From Tipula vernalis (taxonomy: Eukaryota > Arthropoda > Insecta > Diptera > Tipulidae), in contig OY282558.1 in assembly GCA_958295665.1 (NCBI GenBank), positions 44,702,389-44,766,388 of the forward strand: a stretch of DNA of 64,000 nucleotides, read 5' to 3'. Under the pieces are notes generated by a model. It ran no database searches, had not been told where the DNA came from, and saw nothing but the letters and a program-made list of their open reading frames with translations. Every line of letters begins with the position of its first letter. Position 1 is the first letter of the stretch. The position numbers were made by a program, and so were the translations under genes. Below, piece after piece: positions 45,890-58,749 of this stretch.

Positions 45890-47770
45890 ACTGTGCAGTA
45901 AATTCAAAATATGCGATATCGCTTCGTTTGGGACCACTAATCTATTTCCGTAAAGAGTTCCTTAATTTAAAATAATACACGAGGTTTACTTCACTATTAT
46001 TTGGCCAACCATCCTTGACATAATTAAAGACTTTCGATAAAATAAAATCTTCCTGTGTGAACCTAGTAAAATTTTCCGTACGTAACCCTATATTCTCTGA
46101 AATATTTGCTGTTGTCCGAAAAATAATGGTATCTGTATCAACAGTAGTATCTGCAGCTATTGGAAGCCTTGATAAAGCATCAGCGTTTGCATTATTTTTT
46201 CCCGGTCGATGATGCAATTCATAATCATATGTCGAAAGAATTACCCTGTTCCTTTTTTAGGACTAAACAATTCCTTTAGTGCTTGTGAGTCAGTAACCAA
46301 AATAAACTTATGACCGTAAATACGAGTATATTTATTAAATTTCTTCAGTACGAAAATCACAGCAAGAGCTTCTCGGTGAAGCTGAGAATAATTTTTTTCT
46401 GCTGGAGAAAGGGTTCTAGAAGTAAATAAAACTGGTTTTTCTACTCCATCACTTAAATGTGATAATACCGCGCCAACGCCATACGGACTGGCATCAGTTG
46501 CAACTATAATCGGTTTTGAGGGGTCATACAGTTCTAGCAATTTATTCCTTAATAAACAACTTTTACATCTCTGAAACGTATTTTCACAGGCATCAGTCCA
46601 TATATATTTTGTTTCTTTTCTCAACAGTTTGTATAAATCATGTAGTTCTGCAGATAAATTTGGAATGAATCTGCCATAATAGTTTAGAAGACCCAAAAAT
46701 GATTGCAATTACTGAAGATTTTTTGGTGCTGGAGCTTTCACGATTGCTGTTACTTTATCAATATTGAGGCTTATACCCTCAGCCGATATGTTGTGACCTA
46801 AAAAAATTACGGAATTCTTGAAAAATTTACACTTTTCGTCATTAATTTTTACGTTGTATTTACTCAACCGTTCCAAAACTAAATTCAACGTATGCCTGCG
46901 TTGCTCAATGTTATTTTCTCCAATCATAATATCATCTCAATAACATACGACATGATCTATACCTACTAAAATTTGATCCATTCGAGTAAATTGAAATAAA
47001 CCCCGGTGTGTGTGTTTATAGTTAAATATTTCCTCGATGCCCCGCTCAAATCAATTACACAAAAAAATAATTGATTTCGACAAACTTGCTAATATATCAT
47101 CTATCCTAGGTAGCAGGTAGTTTTCGGTTTCAACAATCCTATTAATGATAACATTACAATCAATACAAAGTCTAATGGATTTATCTGGCTTTGGTACAAC
47201 TACAATAGGGGATGCCCATTCCCTAAATCGAACTGGAATTAATATCTCCTCTACAACAAGTCTCTCTATTTCATCAGAAACAGCATCTTCTATGTGAAAA
47301 GGAATCGTGTAAGCTTTATGGAAAATTGGTGTCGCAGCAGCCATCAGACAAATTTCTCCACTAAAATGTCTAATGGTTCCACCCGAACCAGGAAATACGT
47401 TGGGAAACCTTTTCTTGATATCTTGTATACGTATTTTCAGAAAAATTTTGACTCACCCGATCAATTTGTTGACTATAATTAAATTTAGAAGTAGTCCTCC
47501 AAGCTGGAAATAAAATATCCAACCAAGTACGACCCATGAGAGGCCCACTGCAGCTTTCTGCGGTTCTATAATACTACTGAACTTTACCATCCCTAATTTC
47601 AACTTACATTCTTCTCTTTCCAATAACATTGATTATTTCACCTGTAACAGAAGAAAATCTGTGAGTTACATTTTTATAATTTAAATTACTAAAAATTGTT
47701 TTAAACTTATCTAAAGTCATCACAGTTGCACAGGCATCGGTTGCACCAACCTGCAATCAACAACCATTTC
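45890..47770 (-). pseudogene. Gypsy (Mag-like) protease-RT-RNase H relic, right fragment
   Basis: Read on the - strand. Protease remnant near 47750-47470, with a degenerate catalytic box and a later PLMGRTWLDIL. RT N-part at 47344-47051 (WASPIVVVPKPDKSIRLCID), palm and thumb at 46927-46709 (CKFFKNSVIFLGHNISAEGI), RNase H at 46708-46241 (VATDASPYGVGAVLSH, REALAVIF, VTDSQALKELF). Then HHRPGKNNANADALSRLP near 46210 and a linker into the integrase zinc region, ending near 45890 where the LOA-like LINE cuts it. Several stops and frame changes; the YxDD region around 46940-46960 is damaged. The closest group is Mag-type (K02A2.6-like). No LTRs were found. Confidence 0.8.
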
Positions 47771-49790
47771 AAAAATATTTAAAAATTAAATGATAAAATA
47801 TCCCCTAAAAATTGTTAAAACACTTTAAATATACATTTTGGGGGTCTGCTTCGGATTTGGAGTCTTTCTCAGTATATTCGATTCTTGATTGCAATATCTC
47901 TTACCATTCCAAACATCAAAATCAAATCCATTAAGAAAACACTAAAAGTATGTATGTATGTATATTTAACTCTAATCTTGTTACGTTTAGGAACATGTCT
48001 TTCAAATGAGTAAAGTATAATATTTATGCCTCAATTAACATTAAAAAAGATCTAAATATTAAGTTCTTTTAAGCACATAATAAACTGGATTATATAGACT
48101 TTATGAACTAAAATGTTATAATTGCTCATTTCCATTAAAAAACAAAACAAAATACCAACCCTTTAAGAAAACACATCTCGAATTATTTAAGGAGCATAAA
48201 GGAAACCAAAACGTTCTATTTGCCTCCTGTTTTGTCTAGGATGTATTTGTGAACGTGGTTGCAAAGAAAATGCCAGCGAACATAAAATAAAAGTACCATT
48301 AATTTTGTTGTGAAAGCTTAAAAGCTTTTCGCATTTTTTGTTTCATACACTTGTGTAATCAACTCGCACATATGTATATATGTACGCGATGATTAAAATT
48401 GGTTATTATACGTCAGTACATTTTATTACCATGTGGCATATATTAGAAATGAATATTTACTTGCATGGATTTACGGTAATCGGGGTATTATTGTGCTCGC
48501 ATACAGTAAAATTATTCACAGTCATATTTTTTACATTTCTATTGCGAATTTAAATAGAACGTTTTTATATGCGCCACTAAATGAATTTAATATTTTGTTA
48601 CCTGTTTATTTACGAGTATTGTGTACATATATACAAAAAAAAAAAAGTCGAACAGACATAGCTACATAAAAATATGTACAAAAGCATTTATTTATAACTA
48701 TATACATGTACACGGATGCCACCATTCCTGCGGTTCCTATACAGTGAACAACTCAATATTATTTATAGCATTATTTACTTTCATGATTGCAAAAAATGTT
48801 GTTGTCTCCTTACAATATTATTATGACGACGTCGTGTTTTGGTAAAAAAATCGAATTTTTTACATAAAAGAAATATTTTCCAATCCTCCAAACCAAACAA
48901 GAAACAACAACAAAACTGAGCTTTCTGTGTTGAGTAACATTGTATTTAATTCGAATATTTTTAATAAAGTTTACGCAATTACAGTGTTCAGGCTACATAA
49001 TACTTAAATTCATTTTATTTTATTTCGAACACAAATTTTACATCCCCAGGTTTTTTCTTTCTTTGATGACACAATAAACGCGCAGCCATACACACACACA
49101 CACACACAGCATGTATATACCATAGTAAAGTAGCTAGCGAGGGTGAAACCCAACGTTATATTCCGAGAGTGGAAATTCAAATTATATGAAAAGGAAAGCT
49201 TTCTGTTAAAATAAAAAAACTGCTTGAATAGGAAACATTTTTTAAGGGAAATTTACGGTTTATTTTTCCAATATCCTTTTGAAATGGTGGTGTAGCACGT
49301 TTTGTTTTTTTTTGCTGCTCCAGATGTTCAGTTTGTTTTGAGTGTGTTAGTGGTACAAATAATATTTGTATTTACATAGATTGAGTTGATTAAAGCGGAA
49401 TTCTTCGAGCGAGTTTATCACAATGTTATTGTTTGCTGTGTGAACGTGCAAATTTTTGATTATCAAATAGTTCGACTAATTGACACATCAATTTATGATT
49501 ACTGGAGTGGGAGGATATCCGTTGATTATGTTATTGACAGATTTGATAGGCCAAATTTAGAAAAAAAAAAATCAAATCTTTTGTTTCGTATTAATTTTTT
49601 TAAATTGTATTGTGTCGTAAAAGATCAAGTAGTACCCTGCAACATCAAAATCGTCATTGGTCGAATGCCGGGATAGAGTATCACCAAAAGCGGCGTTGCA
49701 CGTTTTACGCGAATTAAGTATCAGTAGAGTGATAAAGGTAGCTGATAAGTCAAGTGGTAGCTGCAGAACTTCAACAAATAAATAATTCAG
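47771..49790. other. AT-rich non-coding with microsatellites
   Basis: Holds an (ATGT)n run near 47948-47963 and an (AC)n run at about 49090-49108. Open frames at 48433-48669, 48621-48845 and 49386-49676 resemble nothing known and have no coding-like composition. No splice-bounded exon was found. Confidence 0.4.
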
Positions 49791-49799
49791 CAGGTACAA

Positions 49800-50107
49800 T
49801 TAGTTATTCGACAATGAAGGACGAACTCATATCGCAAGAGTGGAATGAAAAGGGCCGTATTTTTGAAGAGTCACCAAAGAGATTATAGAAAGTGCAAAGA
49901 CTAAAGTTTCTAGGGGCACCCCTCTTCAAAGACCTGACGGACCGCTGTAGGATGGACGTCAGGAGTAACCAGCGCTTTGTTAACAGCTCAAAATGGTTCC
50001 AATGAGTTGGAGGAAACAATTATTCGTGGTATGGCTACGCACAATTTTTGTGTCTATGCCTGCTCCTAATGGACCGCCACCCAAACCTAACCTAACCTAA
50101 GAGCAAC
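49800..50107. repeat. Probable interspersed repeat end with three CCTAA units
   Basis: GC content rises here. The block ends with CCTAACCTAACCTAA at about 50086-50100, just before the BEL/Pao LTR. The sharp edge and odd composition suggest the end of an older repeat into which the LTR element landed. No ORF is convincing and the family is not identified. Confidence 0.35.
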
Positions 50108-50490
50108 TGTAATTTTAACAATTTATCTGTTTGGTTTGTAAGACCAAACTTGTTAAAATTAATAAATTTTATAACTAATTCGGTTACCACGGGTGGGGCC
50201 AAACTAGTTAGAGATAAAACCTTTTTTTTTTTTATGGTTAATTTTATTCTGATTTTATTAACGAAATATCTACAGTTTAAATACTTATTCTAAAAGACTT
50301 AAAACACTAACAACAAAAATTTTTATAGTGATAAGCATTTTAAACATTGTTTTTTAAATAGTTCGTTTACACCAATTAAATTGTAATTATGCATTATTGC
50401 ATATATATATAACTTCATACAATTTTTGTAGTTAAATATAAACTAATAATAAAACTCATTGCCCTGTTGAAAACTACGTGAGTTTTAACA
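50108..50490 (-). repeat. 3' LTR of env-bearing BEL/Pao (383 bp)
   Basis: On the + strand it runs from TGTAATTTTAAC to GAGTTTTAACA. It lacks the internal duplication found in the right LTR. Confidence 0.9.
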
Positions 50491-50563
50491 TATTCCCACG
50501 CGCCAGTTGTTATTAGTTGAATGACGTTAATGAAGAGTGGCCTTCATTATACATAAGATTCAT

Positions 50564-52308
50564 CTACCCTTGGTAATGGCGCAGGAGGCCTAATTTTCGT
50601 ATGATCCAAAAAATTACTACTGCTAGGAAGCTCCAAAACATTATGTGAATCATAGTATAGTGGTGTATATGATGAATGATTGGATCATCAATTAAGACCT
50701 CATTTTCTCTCAGCGAAGCTAATTGGTTGTCCAGATCAGATGTCTCAGGAGTGGTTATTAATTCCAAGTTATCAACTTCTAATGTCCTGTTTTTGATAGA
50801 TGAATTGAGCTGGTTCAGATTTTTAGCCCCATGTATCAGTCCAGTAATTTTAAGAGAATCTCTGTTGATATTGTTGTGGGCTGCACCTACAGCGATTATG
50901 AGATGATCTGCGTCTCGTAACATACATCCTGCATTTATTTCCACCACGCCAGATCCCCGCAAGTTATGAGACTTTATTTTTGAGCCGCATATGACATGTA
51001 CAGTAGTTTCGTAGGGCACTACATAAATCCACTGGTTTGGAGCGTTTAGCTTAATCCAATGATTATAGTTGCCGTTGTTGAGCCAATGTTGCAAAAAGCT
51101 TCAAGTCTTGGTTTCCGCTGCATGATGGCAATCTCACATTGACTTCTATAGGTCAAGGTGTTTACGATTGGTGAGATTTCGCATAAAAATTGCATTGGTT
51201 GCAGTGCTTGACAGTGATTTATTTCTTCTTTTGTCAAAAACGCTACGTGTTCCCGCCTACTGTCCACAGCTAAATATTTTGCTGAGGTAACGATGTAAGA
51301 TTGAGTGTTGTCATGAATAATGTCTGGAACTGAAATCACCGAAAAGAGAGTATAATCCCATGTGAATGATAGTGGGAGGATGATTTCAATTATTATGGTT
51401 CGCTGTGTTACTCGGCTTCGTATGTTCATGCTTTGGTACACGTGGATAAGATCTTGTATATTATGACCTGGTACTGTGATAGAGGCTGGTATATGTTGAC
51501 GGATTAGTTGCAACTCATCCTCGAGTTGTACCGGCGAAAGTATGGATGGATGTAAATTGCCCTGATGGGCATGATGTATTACGTCCAATAACCCTTGTTG
51601 TGTATCTTCTAGGCTGTTTAGTACTAGGGTCAACTCTAACATGGTCACTAACACTGACCTAACTCTTTCCTCGTACGTTTGATATTCTTGTAATTGAAAC
51701 ATTTCCTGCCGTAGCCGCTGCTGAGTTTTGATTAAGTTGTTCAAAGACGTCATAGTGAGATTTGAATTGTGCCTCACTAGTTTAATGGTGTTGTCAATTA
51801 CGCTGGTTTGGTTCTTTATCAGCATCAGTAAATGGTTTTCGTTCTTGCTTATTGTTTCGAAGTGGGCCTCGTACTCGTGTGCTTCTCGTTGCGAAAGAAG
51901 TCCAAACATATCACTTAGCACGGTTCCTATTGTATCTCCAAAACCGCGTTTAACCCGTCGTCGTTCCTTGTTGCTTTCTAGCAATAGCATGTTGTCAGCG
52001 ATTAGGTTGTTAAGACGCCACTGTAGTTGCTCAATGATTATGTTGCAATTTATTCTGGGGAGCTCCTTACAAACCGTCTGTAATTCTGCATGGGCTTGCT
52101 TAAAAATTTCGATCTCTTCCCAGTAATTACTCATGTTGTAATGAATTAATATAGTCCACTTCATTGCAACCACTTCCAGCTTACCTAATTCTTCGAAAAA
52201 TATACCGGTGGATTGGTTGAAAGCTGCTATTTGGATATCAGCTTGGACAAGTCCCAGACAGCCGCAAAGTGACAGCATCGCTAGTATAAAGTAGTTGTTT
52301 CTCTTCAT
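50564..52308 (-). pseudogene. env: Envelope-like gene (F-type), one frameshift
   Basis: It starts at ATG 52308, after the end of pol. The first 23 residues form a clear signal peptide. A basic furin-type site (RRVKR) ends near aa 121, followed by a Gly-rich hydrophobic stretch like the fusion peptide of F-type proteins in baculoviruses and errantiviruses. A long helical region with several N-glycosylation sites follows. The frame is interrupted in the overlap 51046-51094. The second piece, to 50564, ends with a hydrophobic membrane anchor near its C-terminus and a short basic tail. By family it would mediate membrane fusion if whole; this copy is broken. Envelope genes are known in a few BEL/Pao lineages such as roo. 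Confidence 0.75.
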
Positions 52309-52422
52309 ATGTTTTACTCGTCTATCGGGTTGTTGTCGTGGTGCCAGGCTGTTATTTTCGTAGGTAATTGAAGTTGTCTTTTTAGGCGTGGTACTAATTG
52401 ACGGCGAGATGGTTTTTATGGG

Positions 52423-55400
52423 TTATGAATCCCTTGCTTCATCGTCGATTGGTAATTTACATAGTTTTACAATTGGTCGTTTATACACTGCGTCCTTGCA
52501 TTTGACAGTTGCGACACGTACGAGGTTGTCCTCTCCAGGATGAGTATACAGAACACGTCCTAGCTTCCATCGAGTGGCGGGTTGTTGATCGTCCTTTATT
52601 AATACTAGGTCATTTTCCTTCAAGTTTGGTTGTGCACTCATCCATTTATTTCTTTGGTGTAGTTAGTGAAGATATTCAGAGGACCAACGTTTCCAAAAAT
52701 CTTTCACAACTTTCTCTACCATGTGCCATCTGGATCTTAATCCCATATTGCCGATATCAGCGCATGGTAGTGCTTTGATAGAATCGCCTATTAAAAAGTG
52801 CCCTGGAGTTAATGCTGACAAATCGGAAGCATCGTTGGTCAGTGGTGTTATAGGGCGTGAATTAAGGCATGCTTCAATTTGCGTGACAACGGTATATAGT
52901 TCTTCAAAGGTCAATGTTGATTCTCCTATGACTCTTTTGAGGTGAAATTTTACCGATTTGATTCCCGCTTCCCAAATTCCGCCGAAATGAGGAGAGTGTG
53001 GTGGTATAAAATGCCAAGTAGTCCCCTCGCTGGCTAGCATAGTTGCTATGTTCGTTGGAAGTTTTGTTAATGCGGTGTGGTAGTTCTTTTTCATTGCGGC
53101 ATTTGCTCCAACAAAGTAGGTTCCATTGTCGGAGTATATATCTGTACACAAGCCTCGTCTGGAAATGAATCTTTTGTAGGCATCAATAAAGTCATCGGTT
53201 GTTAAGCTGCTTACAATCTCGATGTGGACAGCTTTCGTCACCATGCAGATAAACAGTGCAATGTATCCTTTGTACGTCTTATGACCTCTACCTTTGGTTG
53301 TTCTTAATAGAATGGGACCGGCATAATCGATTCCCGTTTTGGCAAACGGTCTTCCCGGCCTCACACGAGAAGATGGTAAATTTCCGATTAGCTAGACTGT
53401 TGATTTTTGTGGCGAAAACAGATAATACATTTATTAATTATCTGTCTTACAGCACGTTTACCGTCGATTACCCAGTATTTATTTCTTAGATGAGATAATG
53501 TCAATTGTGTGCCTCCATGTAAGGTACTGATGTGAGCCTCTTCTATGATTCTCTGTGTAACTATGTTATTTTTGTCTATAAGATTACTGGGTTTCTGCTG
53601 GCACTTGGGAGGATTGAATTCTGTAGTCTTCCACTTGCTCGTAGCAAACCATTTTCGTCTAATGTTGGATTTAGTGATAGGATTTTGCTTTTCTTGTCAA
53701 TTTCTTTGGCGTGTTTGAGATGGCCGATTTCACTGTGAAAATCTTGTTGTTGTACCATTTTTAAAATTGTTAATTCTGCCATTTGTAGTTCTGAAGCAAT
53801 TAATTCCTTTTTGTTGTTGGTTTTAAGAATGCTGTTGTTTATAAATCGTTTGCAGTACGCGACTATACGCTTTAGTTGGTTGTAACTCGAGCATCGCTCG
53901 AATAGCTCTATAAGCGCGTGATTTTCCTTCCTTATTGTAAGTACTTCATGGATTTTCTGTTTTAATTCTTGTTGTTGATTTGTGCAACTCGGATTGGATA
54001 GGCCGATTTCCTTGTACATCATCAGCTGTTGTCGTAGAAATTCTGGGCCTTCCCACCATAATTTATTTTTGGTGAGCGCTAACGGAGTTGTGCCACGTGA
54101 AGCTATGTCTGCTGGATTGTCGCATGACTTCACGTGGTGCCATGTTGTTGTTGGTAACATAGTTCTTATTGCTGAAATTCTATTGGCCACGAAAGTTTTA
54201 AATTTGTTTGGCTCCCCTGTGATCCAACAAAGAGCAATGGTTGAATCTGACCACGCATAGGTCTCGATGTTGTTGATTTTCAACACTCCTTGTACGTGTT
54301 TGAGTAGTTTGGCCAATAATAGAGTTGCATTCAATTCTAACCGAGGGATAGATAACTTTGTTTTTGTTGGAGCTACTCGTGTTTTTGAGATTAGTAATTG
54401 TGTTGTAATTATCCCTTTCTCATCTAATGTTCGACAGTATATCGCGGCAGCGTATGCATCTTCTGAGGCGTCAGCAAAACCATGCAGTTGAATTTCGGTT
54501 TTGCTTGTTGTATTGATCCATCTTCGTATTGTTATGTTTCTTATTTCCTCTAACTCTTCTTTATATTTAGTCCATTTGGTATTTATTTTTTCAGGTAACG
54601 GGTCATCCCATTCTATTCCCGTTGTCCATACTTCTTGCATCATAATTTTTGCTGCTATTGTTATTGGGGACAGCCATCCAACTAGATCAAAGAGTTTAGA
54701 TGAATCCGATAGTAATGAGCGTTTGGATGGTCGCTTGCTCGATAGTTGCAATTTCTCGATATCAAATCTAAAGGTGTTTTCTTGTGGATCGTATAGAATG
54801 CCTAACGTTTTAATGCAGTCATTTAACTTGATTTGCATATTTCCTTTACCGTGTAGTTCTCTCGGAATATGTTTCAGTAAGTCCTTTGAATTGGAGAACC
54901 ATTTCCGTAGATTCAGTCCACCTTTCTCCGTGAGCGCTTTTAATTCTTGTAGTGCTTGAATTGCTTCTTCCATATTGTCACAACCTGTTAATAAGTCGTC
55001 CACGTAGAAATCTGCCAACATGATTTTTGATGCTGTTGGGTATTCACTGGCTCCTTCGCTTGCGAGTAGTTGTAATGACCTTATTGCCAAGAAACTGGCA
55101 GCTGTTGTTCCGTATGTCACCGTTTTTAATTTATATGCCTCCATTGGTTTAGAGGGGTGAGTTCTCCATAGTATTCGTTGAAAGTTTTGATCTTCCTCGT
55201 TGATCCAGGTTTGGTGATACATTTTTTCTATGTCTGCTGTTATTACGATTTTGTGTTTTCGCCATCGCAATAAAATGTCGGCTAGATCTTCTTGTAATTT
55301 CGGACCATTCATCATACAATCGTTTAGTGATGCTCCTGTTGTTGTTTTGGATGAAGCATCAAACACGACTCTTAGCTTGGTGGTGGTGCTGTCGTTCTTG

Positions 55401-57939
55401 AATACGCCATGATGGGGTATGTAGTAGATGTTACTTGCTTTGCCATCATCAATTTTTTCCTGCACGGGTTCCATATGTTTCAGATTGATATATTCTTGCA
55501 TGAACTTATGGTATAGTTGTTTAAAATGTGCATCCTTCTTGAAACGTTTTTCAATTTGTATTAGTCTGGCAGCTGCTCTCTTTCTTGATTCTCCTAGCGC
55601 TACATGATTATCCTTAAACGGGATTTTCACTATGTATCTGCCGTCCGATCCCTTTTCTACTGTTGACTGGAAGTGTTCTTCGACCTTCATTCCTTCTTCA
55701 GTTTTAGTTCTTTCTTCTGGTACTGAGTCATTGTCTATCAATAATTTTAATTGACCCTCAATTATTTTGGTAGATACCATTGTTGTTTTATGCTGTACTC
55801 TTCTGTCATTTCTGCTTCCAATGATTATATACCCAAATTCTGTATCTTGGGCCATTGGCTCCAGCTGACCTCCTTTGATTATGTTGTTTTTGATTATTGT
55901 TGGGTAATAATCTGCACCAAGGATGAGATCAATTGGCTGTGACTGGTTGAAATGTGGGTCAGCAAGTTGTATTTGTTTGAGATGAACCCAGCTGTCTGTG
56001 TTAAAGTCTTCTTCAGGTAGCTGTTGATTGAGTTTGTCGAATATTAAGGCTTCGATGTTTAACTGGAATCCTCCATCAAAGGTTGGTGATAATTGTATAT
56101 TGATGGTGTGTTTGCAAACGCCTGCTGTAGCTCCACCGATTCCAGAGATGGTGACATATGTTTTCTTCTTTTTAAAGTTTAGCAGGTTCGCGGCTCTTGC
56201 CGATATTAATGTTGCTTGCGATCCTGGGTCGACTAATACTCTTAGCGTGACGTAATTGTCTGTTCCGGTTTTGGCTCTAACTACCGCAGTTGGTAGTAAC
56301 ACTTGTCCTTGTTGGTTCACCATGAATGTTTTACTAATACTGCTTGAGGCTGCATTATTGCAGTGTAGTAGTGTGTGGTGTGCACCTTTGCACACAACGC
56401 ATGCTTCTGCTTTGCAGTAGCTGCCTTGGTGTTGGCTTAAACAACTTTTGCATAAGTTTTTAAGGTTTACTAGCCTTGCTTGTTCTAGTGTTGTCATGCT
56501 TTTAAAAATTCGGCATTGCTGTAAACTGTGTTGTTCCTTGCATCTTTCTACATAACATGTACTCGCTGCCGTGGCTGTATACACCCGTTTTGGTGGTGGT
56601 GTGTACTGCGGCCTCGTGGTTATTGGCTTCTGATTACCCATAGCTTCGAGGGATTGAAATCTTCTTTCCATGAATTTGAAAATTTCTTCTAGTTGTGGAA
56701 TTTCTCTCGGTTTCTCAATTGTTGTTTCATATAGTCTGATTGATTCTGGGTCCATTTTTTTACTTAAAATAAAACCCACGAAGGCTTCGAAAGGCGAGCT
56801 CATCTTCAGACGATATATGTTGTGCAAAATCTCCTTTGTGGTATCGTGTAGATTCCTCACTGATTGTGCGGATGCTGCTTGCAGTTTTGTTAATGACAAT
56901 AATGCATTGAATTGGTGGCTTGCAAGTAGTCTCGCATTGTTGTATCTATCTTGGATTATGTCCCAAGCTGCTTTATAATTGTCACCTGTTGTTGATAAGT
57001 GACTTATCAGTTGTGCTGCCCCTTTCATTACATGTGTCTTTAAATACTGCATCTTGACCGTGTCAGACAATTTGCTGTTTCGATGAACTAACTCGGTGAA
57101 CATGTCATTGAATGTTTCCCATCGATCGCATTCACCATAAAATAGCGGAATTTCTACCTTGGGTAGTCTTATTTGGGATGCTTCAGCTGTCGTTGTTGTT
57201 GTCTCGCTTTTATGCTGCTGCAATTTTATGATTGTTACTTCTACTTGGTTTTGAAGCTTCCCAAAATAATCTTCAAAGAAGTAATTTGACGTTTGCTCGT
57301 CATCTTCTAGTTCTACTAGGATTGCTGTATGCTGCTCTGATACTACTTCCATTTCTTTCTCCAGTTGCTTAATTTTGAGGTTTATGTACTCCTTGGATAT
57401 GTTGTCGGTGTCCATTGAGTATTTTATTGATGCCAGATTTTTATACATCTGACGCATCAAGATATCTTGCCTTTTCATTAGCTTGTTGTTGGTCACCTCA
57501 ATTGTTGGTTTGGAGTTTTCAGCTTTGTTTATAGGCTGCTCTTCATCTGTTTTACTGCCAAATTCATTGCTTGTCAATGTGTTGTTGATTAATGGCTGCA
57601 TGGGTTTACTTGTTGTTGGTGTGACTGGTGGGAAGTTATTGAGCCGTTGACGCATATCGTCAAGGGCCGTTTGTACTTGTCAGCAATGGATGTCCTTTTG
57701 TTGTAATATTCATGTTTGGCATTCAGCTCTGGCTTGAAGTCACGAATCTGGTCATCCACTCTTACGTAGTCGTTATATAACGCCCTTAGAGTTGCTATCC
57801 TATGTTCTAGGTATCTTATTGTTTTTCTATCCGCTGGATCTTTACGGTAGTTCCGGTCCAGCTGGATTATTTTTTCACCAGTTTCCTCCTGTTCTTTGAT
57901 TAATTTCTTCATGTTGTTACTTGGCTGTATTTGTGGCAC
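52423..57939 (-). pseudogene. BEL/Pao gag-pol, broken by frameshifts and a stop
   Basis: Gag N-terminus at 57939-57655 (in-frame ATG at 57912), then a frame change near 57650. The main frame 57655-53576 holds the Gag core (RLPKVEIPLFYGECDRWE), Cys/His knuckles near 56360-56560, a protease box reading LVDPGSQATLIS near 56230, RT with TADIEKMYHQTWI near 55240 and YVDD near 55000, and RNase H (HGFADASEDAYAA, WSDSTIALCW). Integrase remnants at 53575-52663 include DYAGPI, SDNGTYFVGA and PHFGGIWEAGIKSVK. Breaks: frame changes near 57650, 53576 and 53393, and an in-frame stop at 52663-52665. The last part, 52641-52423, is the integrase C-terminal domain (ENDLVLIKDDQQPATRW). Most catalytic residues remain. 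Confidence 0.85.
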
Positions 57940-58038
57940 TATCTGGATATCTGGATTACGTTATCTGGATTTTTATCGTAGCTGGTTAGCTCGTTCGATT
58001 TTTATTTTGCCGGTTGTTTTAGTGGCTTCGAAGGATCA

Positions 58039-58495
58039 TGTAATTTTAACAATTTATCTGTTTGGTTTGTAAGACCAAACTTGTTAAAATTAATAAATTT
58101 TATAACTAATTCGGTTACCACTGGTGGGGCCAAACTAGTTAGAGATAAAACCTTTTTTTTTTTGATGGTTAATTTTATTCTGATTTTATTAACGAAATAT
58201 CTACAGTTTAAATACTTATTCTAAAAGACTTAAAACATTAACAACAAAAATTTTTATAGTGATAAGCATTTTAAACATTGTTTTTTAAATAGTTCGTTTA
58301 CACCAATTAAACTGCAATTATGCATTATTAAATTCAATTTCATATAATTTGATCGTTTAATAATAGTTCATTTACACCAATTAAATTGTAATTATGCATT
58401 ATTGCATATACATTTAACTTCATACAATTTTTGTAGTTAAATATAAACTAATAATAAAGCTCATTGCCCTGTTGAAAACTACGTGACTTTTAACA
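58039..58495 (-). repeat. 5' LTR of env-bearing BEL/Pao (457 bp)
   Basis: Same family as 50108-50490 but 74 bp longer. A roughly 40-bp block (TAGTTCGTTTACACCAATTA and following, ending GCATTATT) occurs twice, separated by 34 bp of unique AT-rich sequence. Confidence 0.9.
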
Positions 58496-58749
58496 GCAAC
58501 CAATTGTGTTCGCAAGTGGTAATACAACTCAGAAATTGATTAAAAAATCTGAAAAAATCGCATAGAGTGCAAATAAACATTTATGTGCTACCATTAAACG
58601 AATGCAAGAATGATGAAGCAAAATAAAGGCTTTATCAGTGAAGTTATAGTGGATAGTATTGAAATAATTTTGGAAAATAAAGATTGGAAATTGATTCAAA
58701 AAATCCGGTAAACAAATCGAATTTAGCTAACAAATCGTAACAATACATT

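Larger units (their letters stand above)
50108..58495 (-). mobile_element. BEL/Pao retrotransposon with envelope-like gene, decayed
   Basis: It is 8.4 kb on the - strand. LTRs at 58039-58495 (5') and 50108-50490 (3') are flanked by the 5-bp direct repeat GCAAC (50103-50107 and 58496-58500). In element orientation the LTR starts TGTTAAAA and ends TTACA. The LTRs differ at around eight positions in 383 aligned bases by eye, plus a 74-bp insertion in the right one, so this copy is older than the + strand BEL/Pao. Gag-pol carries several frameshifts and a stop, and env has one frameshift. It differs from the + strand element in LTR and in having env, so it is a separate family. Confidence 0.92.

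Noticed and set aside
49386..49676. 96-codon open frame
   Set aside because: No recognisable motif, lysine/AT-biased, no splice context; could be chance in AT-rich DNA.
50086..50100. Telomeric CCTAA repeats
   Set aside because: Only three units, internal, and adjacent to a transposon; more simply part of an interspersed repeat.
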